NCBI GenBank assembly: GCA_007117555.1
Contig: SKGI01000038.1
Location: forward strand, 1 to 14,788
Direction: 5' to 3'
Length of the DNA: 14,788 nt
Source of the DNA: Candidatus Izemoplasma sp.
GTDB lineage: Bacteria > Bacillota_I > Bacilli_A > Izemoplasmatales > Izemoplasmataceae
Below, in pieces: positions 1-6,825 of the stretch. Under the pieces are notes generated by a model. The model made no database searches and was not told the origin of the DNA. It saw only the letters and a list, made by a program, of their open reading frames with translations. The number at the start of each line of letters is the position of its first letter. Position 1 is the first letter of the stretch. A program made the translations under genes and the position numbers.

Positions 1-1
1 A

Positions 2-679
2 CATCTCTACATCATTATGGCCATCGCCAAATGCGATGATTTGCTCGCGTGGGAAGCCAAGCGCCTCTGCGACGACTTTCAGCCCTTCAGCCTTATTCGT
101 CTTTGGGGTGAATAGCTCGATGATGAAACGATATTCACTGCCCCAGTTTCGCGAGAGGATTTTATCAGAATAATGCGCTTTGATGAACGATTCAATATGT
201 TGACCTTGGTTTTTATGTGCCACAATAATGCAGCCATTCGGTCCACCTGGCAGTGTTTCATGAAAAGGACCGACATGAAGCTTAGCCCCATTAAAAAAAT
301 GAATTAGAGGCATGATATCGTCTCGTTTTTCCAACAAGTAAATATCGTCTTTAATTTCACAAAAAGCATTGTAGATATAGTCTTTATTGGCATCAAAAAT
401 GTCTAGTATATCCGCACGATCGAGCAACAAATTCACAGGCTCAAAATCTGGATTTTGCGCCCAGGTAACCAAGCCACCGTTGTAATTGATAATTGGGGTA
501 TCGAGTTCAAGTAAATCATAAAAACGCTGACTACTTCGGTAAGGTCTGCCAGTCGCAATGACAAGCTTGTGCCCTTGTGCTTTTAACCGTTTTAAGTAGT
601 TTGCGGTCTCTTCTCGTAATGTTTCCCAGTCATAAAGTAATGTGCCATCGAGATCGAGGGCAATCAAGTATTTTTTCAT
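2..679 (-). CDS. Cof-type HAD-superfamily phosphatase (partial, C-terminus beyond window)
   Basis: This reading frame starts at ATG 679-677 on the minus strand and stays open to the window edge, giving 226 residues without a stop. It shows the four HAD motifs: DLDGT at residues 9-13 (nucleophile D9, acid/base D11), T43 in the VIATGRP stretch, a candidate motif III lysine near K196, and GDGHND at 218-223 (metal-binding acidic residues). The long insert between motifs II and III is the C2-type cap of the Cof/HAD-IIB subfamily, whose members dephosphorylate sugar phosphates, nucleotides or flavin precursors in the cytoplasm. Family members are usually about 260-290 residues, so only some 40-60 residues are missing. 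GGTGAT lies a few bases upstream of the ATG as a modest ribosome binding site. The gene is divergent from the next operon and has its own promoter. The substrate cannot be told from sequence. Confidence 0.93.
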   Translation of the reverse strand, partial: MKKYLIALDLDGTLLYDWETLREETANYLKRLKAQGHKLVIATGRPYRSSQRFYDLLELDTPIINYNGGLVTWAQNPDFEPVNLLLDRADILDIFDANKDYIYNAFCEIKDDIYLLEKRDDIMPLIHFFNGAKLHVGPFHETLPGGPNGCIIVAHKNQGQHIESFIKAHYSDKILSRNWGSEYRFIIELFTPKTNKAEGLKVVAEALGFPREQIIAFGDGHNDVEM

Positions 680-694
680 GTTATCACCAGGCCT

Positions 695-723
695 ATTATC
701 GCATATTACCGGTTGTTAATCAA
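695..723 (-). promoter_or_regulatory. SigA-type promoter for the HAD phosphatase gene
   Basis: Read on the minus strand, TTGATT (718-723) and GATAAT (695-700) are separated by 17 bp, and TGC just before the hexamer makes an extended -10. Transcription would start near 688, leaving a leader of only about nine bases before ATG 679 that just contains the GGTGAT ribosome binding site. Confidence 0.6.
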
Positions 724-786
724 TCTTTATCCCTTTTACTTTACAAGGCTTTTCCTGGTTTTAGGCATACAGATGCTTCATGCCTG

Positions 787-795
787 TGATATAAT
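787..795 (+). promoter_or_regulatory. Extended -10 promoter of the six-gene operon
   Basis: TGA-TATAAT is a perfect extended -10 (TATAAT 790-795, TG 787-788). No good TTGACA-like -35 lies 16-18 bp upstream, which is tolerated when the TGn element is present. The predicted start near 802 precedes the first gene by about 28 bases. It points away from the HAD promoter; the two -10 elements are about 90 bp apart. Confidence 0.65.
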
Positions 796-815
796 AGAGT
801 ATTCATAAGACAAAG

Positions 816-823
816 AAAGGAAG
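816..823 (+). promoter_or_regulatory. Ribosome binding site that favours ATG 830 over ATG 824
   Basis: AAAGGAAG directly abuts the first ATG (824), leaving no workable spacing there, but lies six bases from the second in-frame ATG (830). This favours the downstream start for the membrane protein gene. Confidence 0.6.
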
Positions 824-829
824 ATGGTT

Positions 830-1579
830 ATGTGGGCCCTTGATTACGGACGATTAATCTATTTTCTTTTTGGTATTGCCTCAGGGTTCATCTTGTTTAC
901 ATTCGTCTTTGTTTACTTGTCTGTCCGGGGCAAAAACCTCGATACGAGTGTGGTTCATAAACCGAGTGCGGATGTCGATGAAGAAGATTTAAAAGCCCTC
1001 ATCCTTGATAAGCAACGCGCTTTTAAAAGAGCGTATAAAAAAAGCGATATTAACGTGGGTAAACTCACCTTCGAGTTATCCTTTGAATTGCTTGAAGAAA
1101 TCGCGCAATATTACTATCCTGAGTCAAAACATGCGACGCTTGAGCTCAGTGTAGACGAACTGATTACACTGAATCGCTACATCACCCAACGTATCGACAC
1201 CATTCTTGAGAAACCTGTATTAAAAAACACGCGCAACGTGCGCATTACCAAAGTTGTTCAAGCGTATGAAAAGAAAAAACTCGTCGACCAAAATAAGCTG
1301 ATGCGCGCATACAAAAATAAGGCCGTCAAAAAAACAATCAAAATGACTGCGGCCGCCGTCAATGTCGTCAATCCGGCTTATTGGTTTAGAAAGCTCGTCA
1401 TCAACACAACGCTCGATGCGTTAACTAAAAAAATCTGCTTAACGGTCATCGGCGTTGTCGGTGAAGAAACAAGCAAAATATATTCTAAGAAACTGTTTGA
1501 TCGAGACTTAGATTTTGATTTAGTCGATGAAGCGCTTGAACGTTTAGAAAAAGGTGAAATCGATGACGATGACGTGTGA
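830..1579 (+). CDS. Single-pass membrane protein of unknown family
   Basis: The protein has 249 residues from ATG 830 (251 from ATG 824). I do not recognise its family. One strongly hydrophobic segment at about residues 9-32 follows a short N-terminus and is followed by basic residues (R33, K35), so the bulk should be cytoplasmic. The remainder is charged and mostly helical-looking: a Lys-rich stretch around 45-70, an acidic/aromatic block with a YYYPE motif near 95, another Lys-rich stretch at about 145-175, then VNPAYWFRK and a moderately hydrophobic region that could be a membrane-surface helix. The tail is acidic and ends DDDDV. It is first in an operon with a thioredoxin-like protein and a membrane-less FtsK-family translocase, and its end overlaps the next gene by 17 bases. 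A role as a membrane tether or regulator for downstream products is inference from position only. Confidence 0.85.
   Translation: MWALDYGRLIYFLFGIASGFILFTFVFVYLSVRGKNLDTSVVHKPSADVDEEDLKALILDKQRAFKRAYKKSDINVGKLTFELSFELLEEIAQYYYPESKHATLELSVDELITLNRYITQRIDTILEKPVLKNTRNVRITKVVQAYEKKKLVDQNKLMRAYKNKAVKKTIKMTAAAVNVVNPAYWFRKLVINTTLDALTKKICLTVIGVVGEETSKIYSKKLFDRDLDFDLVDEALERLEKGEIDDDDV
1551..1556 (+). promoter_or_regulatory. Ribosome binding site inside the preceding gene, selecting ATG 1563
   Basis: AAGGTG lies within the 3' end of the membrane protein gene, six bases before ATG 1563. The in-frame GTG at 1554 is part of this site and so is an unlikely start; ATG 1569 is a second possibility with 12-base spacing. 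Confidence 0.55.
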
Positions 1580-1901
1580 GGCAGAAGCACATTTCAACAC
1601 CTTAAGCCAACAAAAAGGCCATCAATTAGTCATTATTCTCAGTGATACATGCCCTGATTGCATACCTGTTCGTCGTTATTTGCCAGTACTAGAACAGTTT
1701 TATCCTAACTTAAATATCTATGTCTTTAACCGGATGACACTGAGTGAGACTGTCGTCAATTTGACGATTGAAGGTGTCCCTGCCTTTTTGTTATTTCAAG
1801 AGGGCAACTTAAAAGCACGTTGGACAGATCGCAAGGCTAAACCGTTTATCGAAGTGAAAGCGTTTATTGATGCGGCTCTTAAAGAGGATGGTGAAACTTG
1901 A
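1563..1901 (+). CDS. ytpP: Thioredoxin-fold protein, YtpP-like
   Basis: The protein has 112 residues from ATG 1563, the usual size of a free-standing thioredoxin domain. The redox motif is CPDC near residues 30-33, preceded by a beta strand (VIILSDT). The cis-proline loop is seen as GVPAF near residue 75, and the last strand (LLFQEG) follows as in thioredoxins. CPDC rather than CGPC marks the YtpP-like group of Bacillota, and the preceding residue is Thr where classical thioredoxins have Trp. It probably acts as a cytoplasmic thiol-disulfide reductase, but the partner is unknown. The gene overlaps the upstream membrane protein gene by 17 bases, and its TGA overlaps the ATG of the translocase gene (TGATG). 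In Bacillus subtilis, ytpP lies in the same cluster as ytpT/sftA, so the pairing here supports both names (from memory, not searched). Confidence 0.85.
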   Translation: MTMTCEAEAHFNTLSQQKGHQLVIILSDTCPDCIPVRRYLPVLEQFYPNLNIYVFNRMTLSETVVNLTIEGVPAFLLFQEGNLKARWTDRKAKPFIEVKAFIDAALKEDGET

Positions 1902-3916
1902 TGTTTAAACGCAAACGCAAAATGGTGCCACCGCTTGTACGCACCCCCGATGACACCCCATTTCAAGTGTATGAAATTCGGGAAAGCAACCAACAACCTA
2001 AATATGAGAAAGACCACTTTGTCTCGCCGATTTTTGGTCGGAATGTTAAAGATGAAATTGTCATTCCCGTCATCGACGGTCAAAAACGCAACCTTGATGC
2101 ACTCGATAATTTCAGAACCCATCCTAAACTGACCAAAGAAGAACGCATCCGTAAATATGGCACAGCCTATCCTGAGTTTGATCTTGTTAGAGGAAAAAAC
2201 CTCGAGGAAGCTTTAGCTTGGCAAAATCGTCCGAAAACGAAAGCGACGATCTTAACTGGGACACCGGATGAAGTGTCTGAACAAACTGCGCCATCATCCG
2301 ATACGGATTTGAATCAAAACGAACTAGGTAGCAACTTAGAAACGGCGCCTAAGCAAGAAACGGTACGCCCTGTAGATTCACCTGAAAAAGAACCCGATAG
2401 ACCCATAGAACAACCTGAAAAAGAAGCCCCACCCGTCAAAGAAGTGAAACCGATGCCTAAACCCGATACATTTGTGCGTGCGAACGCCGCAGCATCAGAA
2501 AGTTATCGTCTCCCGCCTATGTCGCTCTTTACACGCCCACCTGAACAAAAAATCGATTTATCTGAGTCGATTCAACGCTATATCGATACATTGAACCAAA
2601 CGTTTACAGAGTTTAACATCGGGGCGCGCGTCCATCGACACACGCAAGGGCCCGCTGTGACACGGTTTGAAATCATCTTAGATTCAGGCGTCAATGTCCG
2701 TAAAATCACCCAACTAGAAGCCAACTTAAAAATGTCACTGGCCGCAACCCAAATTCGGATAGAAGCGCCCATCCCTGGTAAAAGTACTGTCGGAATCGAA
2801 GTGCCAAACGAAACCGTCGAAACGGTCCATTTTTATGATATCATCAACACCTCTATGTATCAAAAAGCGGCCCAGGCCTTGACGATTGGTCTTGGTCTTG
2901 ACATCGATGGGCACCCGGTATTCGCCTCCATTAAATCGATGCCACATGGCTTGATTGCCGGTGCGACCGGGAGCGGTAAAAGTGTTTGTATCAACACCAT
3001 TTTGATGAGTTTACTCATTAAGTACAAACCGAATGAACTAAAACTCGTTTTAATCGACCCTAAAATGGTCGAACTGACCAATTACAATGACATCGCCCAT
3101 CTTCTAACCCCCGTCATTACTGATGCGAAAGCCGCCACGGCGGCCTTACGCTGGTTGGTTGAAGAGATGGACCGGCGCTTTAATGTCTTTGCGGAACAGC
3201 GGGTTCGTGACATCGATGCTTATAATACGAAACATGAGGCGGATCTTGAGCTAAAAATGCCTTATATTGTCGTCGTCATCGATGAACTCGCAGACTTGAT
3301 GATGGTTTCGAGTCAACATGTTGAAGATGCGATTAAACGTTTAACACAAAAAGCCCGCGCTTGTGGTATCCATCTCATCGTAGCGACACAACGGCCTTCA
3401 ACGGATGTTATCAAAGGGACGATTAAATCAAACATTCCGACAAGAATTGCGTTTAGTGTTTCAAGTCATGTAGATTCACAGACGATTATCGATGCCAGTG
3501 GTGCCGATAAGTTGCTCGGCCGCGGTGACATGTTATTTGTGAGTAATGGCCAAAACAAAATTCGCGTACAAGGTGCCTATATCGCCGATAGCGATATTGA
3601 AAAAGTCACTCACTTTATTCGTGAACAACAAAAACCGAACTATTTATTCGACCAGGACATGTTAGTCAAAAATATTGCCGAATCTTTTGAGCGCGATGAG
3701 CTGTTTGAAGAAGTGGCGGTATTTGTTGTCGAAGCCCAAGAAGCGTCCATTAATAAAATCAGCAAACAGTTTAATATCGGCTTTAATCGCGCCCAAAGTA
3801 TTGTTGAAGCACTTGAAGAGGTCGGTATTGTCAGTGAAAACCTTGGTTCAAGAGCCCGTGATGTGCTCGTAAGTGAAGACGATATTCATGGCTTGTTGCG
3901 CCAGTTGAAGGGATGA
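1901..3916 (+). CDS. sftA: FtsK/SpoIIIE-family DNA translocase without membrane segments (SftA type)
   Basis: The protein has 671 residues from ATG 1901; GGTG lies seven bases upstream. Residues 1-110 are soluble and include an SPIFG motif at 42-46. Residues 120-190 form a Pro/Glu/Lys-rich linker. The alpha/beta RecA-like motor follows: Walker A GATGSGKS at 354-361, Walker B ending in D461-E462, and a TQRPSTDVI sensor region. The C-terminal gamma winged helix (about 600-671) contains the recognition-type stretch FNRAQSIVEAL. The hexameric motor pumps double-stranded DNA along the chromosome towards the terminus during segregation, with the gamma domain reading orienting sequences. No membrane helix is present, whereas FtsK and SpoIIIE carry about four at the N-terminus; this matches the soluble paralogue SftA (YtpT) of Bacillus, which clears DNA from the closing septum. 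It could also be the organism's only FtsK-type protein, which cannot be seen from here. Confidence 0.93.
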   Translation: MFKRKRKMVPPLVRTPDDTPFQVYEIRESNQQPKYEKDHFVSPIFGRNVKDEIVIPVIDGQKRNLDALDNFRTHPKLTKEERIRKYGTAYPEFDLVRGKNLEEALAWQNRPKTKATILTGTPDEVSEQTAPSSDTDLNQNELGSNLETAPKQETVRPVDSPEKEPDRPIEQPEKEAPPVKEVKPMPKPDTFVRANAAASESYRLPPMSLFTRPPEQKIDLSESIQRYIDTLNQTFTEFNIGARVHRHTQGPAVTRFEIILDSGVNVRKITQLEANLKMSLAATQIRIEAPIPGKSTVGIEVPNETVETVHFYDIINTSMYQKAAQALTIGLGLDIDGHPVFASIKSMPHGLIAGATGSGKSVCINTILMSLLIKYKPNELKLVLIDPKMVELTNYNDIAHLLTPVITDAKAATAALRWLVEEMDRRFNVFAEQRVRDIDAYNTKHEADLELKMPYIVVVIDELADLMMVSSQHVEDAIKRLTQKARACGIHLIVATQRPSTDVIKGTIKSNIPTRIAFSVSSHVDSQTIIDASGADKLLGRGDMLFVSNGQNKIRVQGAYIADSDIEKVTHFIREQQKPNYLFDQDMLVKNIAESFERDELFEEVAVFVVEAQEASINKISKQFNIGFNRAQSIVEALEEVGIVSENLGSRARDVLVSEDDIHGLLRQLKG

Positions 3917-3920
3917 TACG

Positions 3921-4739
3921 ATGGATCGTGATTCAATTACACTCGAAGATTACTTCAACTCCGAACTGACCGAAACGTTACGCCAACAAGATTTAACAAA
4001 ACAACTCGCGAGTCGTTTGAAACGAAAAATAGTCCTCGCTTTTTTATGCATCGCCATTGTGATTGGACTCCCCATACTCTTTCCACGCTATCGCGATTTC
4101 GATGTCATTAATAACTCACCCATATTTAGATATTTGTTGTTGTTTATGGTGCTTTATATTCTCATTGCTATTTTAAACGTGAGTCAAAACCTCAAGCAGG
4201 CGACACCCACAAGTGAAAAGTGGTTGAAACGTCACCTCTCAGGCACTGACTTAGTGGCGTTTATCGCACTCTTGCTCGCCATACTTGTCAGTGTCAATAC
4301 GTTCTTTTTGTCGTTTGCAACGGTGGATGGCCGCAGCATGGAACCGACTTTACAATCATTTGACAGTATTATCTTAAGACACTTTGATTTGGACTATGAG
4401 CGGTTTGATGTCGTCGTGGTCAATATCACACGTGATGTTTACTATATCAAACGGGTTATCGGCCTGCCAGGCGATGTGGTCGTTTTTGATGGGGCTTCAT
4501 TGACCATTAATGGCATACCTTTTGATGAACCATACCTTCAAGTAGGCACCATCACGTGTAAAGAGGACAACCCTTGCGTTTATCGTGTGCCTGAAGGACA
4601 CGTATTCATCATGGGCGATAACCGTGATAACTCGACGGATAGTCGAAATACAGGCATCGGCCCTCTACCTTTAGAACAAGTTTACGGTCGGGTTTTTTTC
4701 CGTATTGGCCCCGCCGAATCGATTGGACCGGTGCAATAA
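3921..4739 (+). CDS. lepB: Type I signal peptidase with extra N-terminal membrane segments
   Basis: The product removes signal peptides from exported proteins at the outer face of the membrane, using a Ser/Lys dyad. It has 272 residues. The catalytic serine is S139 in GRSMEPTL, the general-base lysine is K177 in YYIKRVIGLPGD, and the conserved GDNRDNSTDSR box spans 232-242. Hydrophobic segments lie at about 35-54, 67-87 and 110-134, the last leading straight into the catalytic domain. Bacillus SipS-type enzymes are about 185 residues with a single anchor, so the first 100 residues are an addition. C213 and C219 in the loop before the GDN box could form a disulfide outside the cell. AAGGG sits eight bases before ATG 3921, and the gap from the translocase gene is four bases. 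Confidence 0.95.
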   Translation: MDRDSITLEDYFNSELTETLRQQDLTKQLASRLKRKIVLAFLCIAIVIGLPILFPRYRDFDVINNSPIFRYLLLFMVLYILIAILNVSQNLKQATPTSEKWLKRHLSGTDLVAFIALLLAILVSVNTFFLSFATVDGRSMEPTLQSFDSIILRHFDLDYERFDVVVVNITRDVYYIKRVIGLPGDVVVFDGASLTINGIPFDEPYLQVGTITCKEDNPCVYRVPEGHVFIMGDNRDNSTDSRNTGIGPLPLEQVYGRVFFRIGPAESIGPVQ

Positions 4740-4740
4740 C

Positions 4741-5601
4741 ATGAAAACCATTCAATGGTATCCAGGCCACATGGCAAAGACGGCAAGGCAAGTGCGTGAA
4801 AGACTGAGCCAAGTCGATGTGATTTTCGAGCTGCTTGACGCTAGAGCACCTAAATCAAGTCGCAATCCAATGATGCATGAGTTAACAGCCGGCAAACCCC
4901 GGCTTATTTTCTACACCAAAGCCGATCTTGCCGATATAGCTCGGCTTAAACCATTTATTGCTGAGGCGGAGGCAAACGGTTATGCCACGCTTTATATCAA
5001 TGCCTTAAAAGGTCTTGATGTGCCTAAAATTGTCAATATGGCGCGTCAATTGGCCGCTCCAGTGTTAGAAAAAGAAAAACGTCAAGGGAGACTTATGCGA
5101 CCCGTCCGTGCGATGATCCTTGGTATTCCCAATGTCGGTAAGTCGACTTTAATCAATCAACTTGTGTCTCGACGTGTTACGAAAGTCGGTGATGTCGCAG
5201 GCATCACAAAACACTTACAAATGATCCGCATTCACGAACACTTAGAGTTACTTGACACCCCTGGTATCCTTTGGCCTAAGTTTGAAGACCAACACGTTGC
5301 GATTAAGTTGGCGCTTTTAGGCTCGATCAAAGAACACGTTGTGCCGCTGGATGACATCGTCTTAAAAGCGATTAATTGGTTGCGTCAATACTACCCAAAC
5401 CGCCTAGGGAATCATTATGGTTTTTCGGAGTCAAAGTATTTAACAGACCTTGAAGTGCTCGATCAAATAGGGCGTGCGCGAGGCTGCTTAAAAAAAGGTG
5501 GTTTAATCGATTACGACCGGGTATTTGATCTCTTTTTACACGATTTGCGCCACGGCAAGTTTGGACCAATCGTCCTCGATGGGCTTGATGATGATGTATG
5601 A
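4741..5601 (+). CDS. rbgA: Ribosome biogenesis GTPase RbgA (YlqF), circularly permuted
   Basis: The protein has 286 residues and starts MKTIQWYPGHM, as known RbgA proteins do. RbgA binds late 45S/50S precursors and promotes completion of the large subunit around uL16 and the peptidyl-transferase region. The GTPase motifs appear in permuted order: G4 TKAD at 59-62 first, then G1 GIPNVGKS at 128-135, G2 T156 in AGITK, and G3 DTPG at 172-175, followed by the C-terminal helical domain. G4 reads TKAD where NKAD is usual; Thr is tolerated at this position in other GTPases. The ATG lies one base after the signal peptidase stop codon, with GGTG inside the end of lepB as ribosome binding site. The tail DDDV overlaps the start codons of the RNase HII gene. 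Order lepB-rbgA-rnhB is common in Bacillota. Confidence 0.96.
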   Translation: MKTIQWYPGHMAKTARQVRERLSQVDVIFELLDARAPKSSRNPMMHELTAGKPRLIFYTKADLADIARLKPFIAEAEANGYATLYINALKGLDVPKIVNMARQLAAPVLEKEKRQGRLMRPVRAMILGIPNVGKSTLINQLVSRRVTKVGDVAGITKHLQMIRIHEHLELLDTPGILWPKFEDQHVAIKLALLGSIKEHVVPLDDIVLKAINWLRQYYPNRLGNHYGFSESKYLTDLEVLDQIGRARGCLKKGGLIDYDRVFDLFLHDLRHGKFGPIVLDGLDDDV

Positions 5602-6211
5602 ACATGAAAATCGGTTGCGTGATGCGGGCTATCAAATGATTGCTGGTTGCGATGAAGTCGGTCGCGGGCCGCTGGCTGGACCGATTGTTTGTGCCGCTGT
5701 CATCTTGAACCCAACCCATCTTATTGCGGGGCTTGATGACTCGAAAAAACTGACGGCCTCTAAACGCGAAGCACTCGACGTGGAGATTCGCCAGCACGCT
5801 TTAGCGTATGCGATTGTCTTCATCGACGTAGAGGAAGTCGATGCCTTGAATGTATATCAAGCGAGTCGCCTTGGGATGATGCGTGCGCTTGATCAACTTG
5901 ATAGGACGCCTGATTATGTGTTAAGTGATGCGATGCCGCTGACACGCAACTGTCAGACATTAAGTTTAATTAAAGGCGATCAACAAAGCGCCTCCATTGC
6001 CGCTGCGAGTATTTTGGCGAAAGTCGCGCGCGATGCGTATATGATTGAACTTGGAAAGCAGTATCCACAATATGGCTTTGAGCGTCACAAAGGGTACCCA
6101 ACCAAAGGCCACCTAGAAGCACTTAAACAGTATGGTCCAGTGCCAGAACATCGGCGCTCTTTCGCACCCGTCAAGACTTTAAAAAGCAAACAACAGACTT
6201 TTAACTTATGA
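5588..6211 (+). CDS. rnhB: Ribonuclease HII
   Basis: The product cuts the RNA strand of RNA-DNA hybrids and removes single ribonucleotides from DNA in the cytoplasm. With the start at ATG 5588 it has 207 residues, slightly short for the family. The active-site acids are D22 and E23 in CDEVGRGPLAGP, D114 in the LSDAMPL stretch, and D149 in AKVARD. The GR(G) element of the ribonucleotide-recognition motif is at 25-27, and the family signature HKGYPTKGH is present near the end. Three consecutive in-frame ATGs (5588, 5591, 5594) lie within the last codons of rbgA. GGG at 5581-5583 is the only weak ribosome binding element, so the exact start is undecided and translation is probably coupled to rbgA. 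It is the last gene of the operon. Confidence 0.95.
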   Translation: MMMYEHENRLRDAGYQMIAGCDEVGRGPLAGPIVCAAVILNPTHLIAGLDDSKKLTASKREALDVEIRQHALAYAIVFIDVEEVDALNVYQASRLGMMRALDQLDRTPDYVLSDAMPLTRNCQTLSLIKGDQQSASIAAASILAKVARDAYMIELGKQYPQYGFERHKGYPTKGHLEALKQYGPVPEHRRSFAPVKTLKSKQQTFNL

Positions 6212-6379
6212 TGAGGTCTTCTTGAATCACTGACGTGTCCTGCTAAGATTGAAACGAAGTAAAATACGGTCAAAGTCAGCCTTTGATGTTCCCTTTATAA
6301 TATAAGATGTATAAATTGGTTGTATTCTCGAAGCGCTTTGATATAATGTTAATGATACGGCGTCTAAGGAGTGAATGCG
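6212..6379 (+). other. Intergenic region between the two plus-strand operons
   Basis: These 168 bases separate rnhB from rpiB. They contain the atp operon promoter, a second bare TATAAT at 6296-6301 with no convincing -35, and a weak TCAAAG/CTTTGA inverted repeat (6270-6286). No hairpin followed by a T-run is present, so termination of the first operon is not explained by an intrinsic terminator here. No RNA gene or riboswitch could be recognised. Confidence 0.5.
6320..6347 (+). promoter_or_regulatory. SigA-type promoter of the rpiB-upp-atp operon
   Basis: TTGTAT (6320-6325) is followed after 16 bp by TATAAT (6342-6347), preceded by TGA as an extended -10. Transcription would start near 6354, about 26 bases before the rpiB ATG. 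All genes downstream to 14376 are tightly packed, so this is the only clear promoter for the ATP synthase in this window. Confidence 0.7.
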
Positions 6380-6817
6380 ATGAAAGTGATGATTGGAGCC
6401 GACCATGGTGGGTATACACTCAAACAAACCATCGTGGATTTTTTAACGGAACAAGGCCATGATGTACAAGATGTCGGCACGCATGATAACACGGCGTGTG
6501 ATTACAATGATCCGGCGACTGAGGTCGCCAATGCGGTCCGCGCTGGTACAGTCGAGCGCGGCATTTTGATATGTGGCACGGGGGTTGGTATGAGCATTCA
6601 AGCCAACAAAATCCCAGGCGTCCGTGCAGCCCTTGTCAGTGATGTCTATACGGCTGAAGCGACGCGTGCGCACAACGATTCGAATGTTTTAACGATGGGC
6701 GGTCGTGTACTCGGAGCTGGCGTCGCATTGAAAATTGTCGAAACATGGCTGAACACACCGTTTTCTGGTGAAGTCCGTCATGCAAGACGCATCGAAAAAT
6801 TAGAAAACAACCGGTGA
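6380..6817 (+). CDS. rpiB: Ribose-5-phosphate isomerase B
   Basis: The product interconverts ribose 5-phosphate and ribulose 5-phosphate in the pentose phosphate pathway. It has 145 residues, the usual RpiB size. Visible signatures are ADHGG at 7-11, the catalytic cysteine C65 in CGTGVG with T67 beside it, H98-N99 in the RAHNDSN stretch, and GGR at 107-109. Residues C65, T67 and H98 correspond to C66, T68 and H99 of the E. coli enzyme. ATG 6380 is chosen because AAGGAG (6366-6371) stands eight bases before it; a GTG nine bases upstream overlaps that site and is rejected. Eight bases separate it from upp. Bacillus has rpiB upstream of upp and atp too, with extra genes (including glyA) between, which are missing here. 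The closely related LacA/LacB galactose-6-phosphate isomerases are a less likely alternative. Confidence 0.93.
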   Translation: MKVMIGADHGGYTLKQTIVDFLTEQGHDVQDVGTHDNTACDYNDPATEVANAVRAGTVERGILICGTGVGMSIQANKIPGVRAALVSDVYTAEATRAHNDSNVLTMGGRVLGAGVALKIVETWLNTPFSGEVRHARRIEKLENNR

Positions 6818-6825
6818 GGTGACTT

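Noticed and set aside
79..291. Minus-strand 70-residue reading frame
   Set aside because: It lies out of frame within the HAD phosphatase gene, which has all family motifs in its own frame.
577..789. Plus-strand 70-residue reading frame across the divergent promoter region
   Set aside because: Antisense to the HAD gene start, overlaps both promoters, and no family features.
4705..4740. Upstream TTG start extending RbgA by 12 residues
   Set aside because: The known N-terminus (IQWYPGHM) begins right after ATG 4741, which has its own ribosome binding site at proper spacing.
6270..6286. Inverted repeat TCAAAG/CTTTGA as terminator of the first operon
   Set aside because: Six weak pairs, no GC-rich stem and no following T-run.
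6283..6301. Second promoter upstream of rpiB using TATAAT at 6296-6301
   Set aside because: No TTGACA-like element at 16-18 bp and no TGn before the hexamer; the downstream site at 6320-6347 is much better.
6227..6427. Minus-strand 66-residue reading frame between rnhB and rpiB
   Set aside because: Overlaps the atp operon promoter and the rpiB start, with no recognisable features or promoter of its own.
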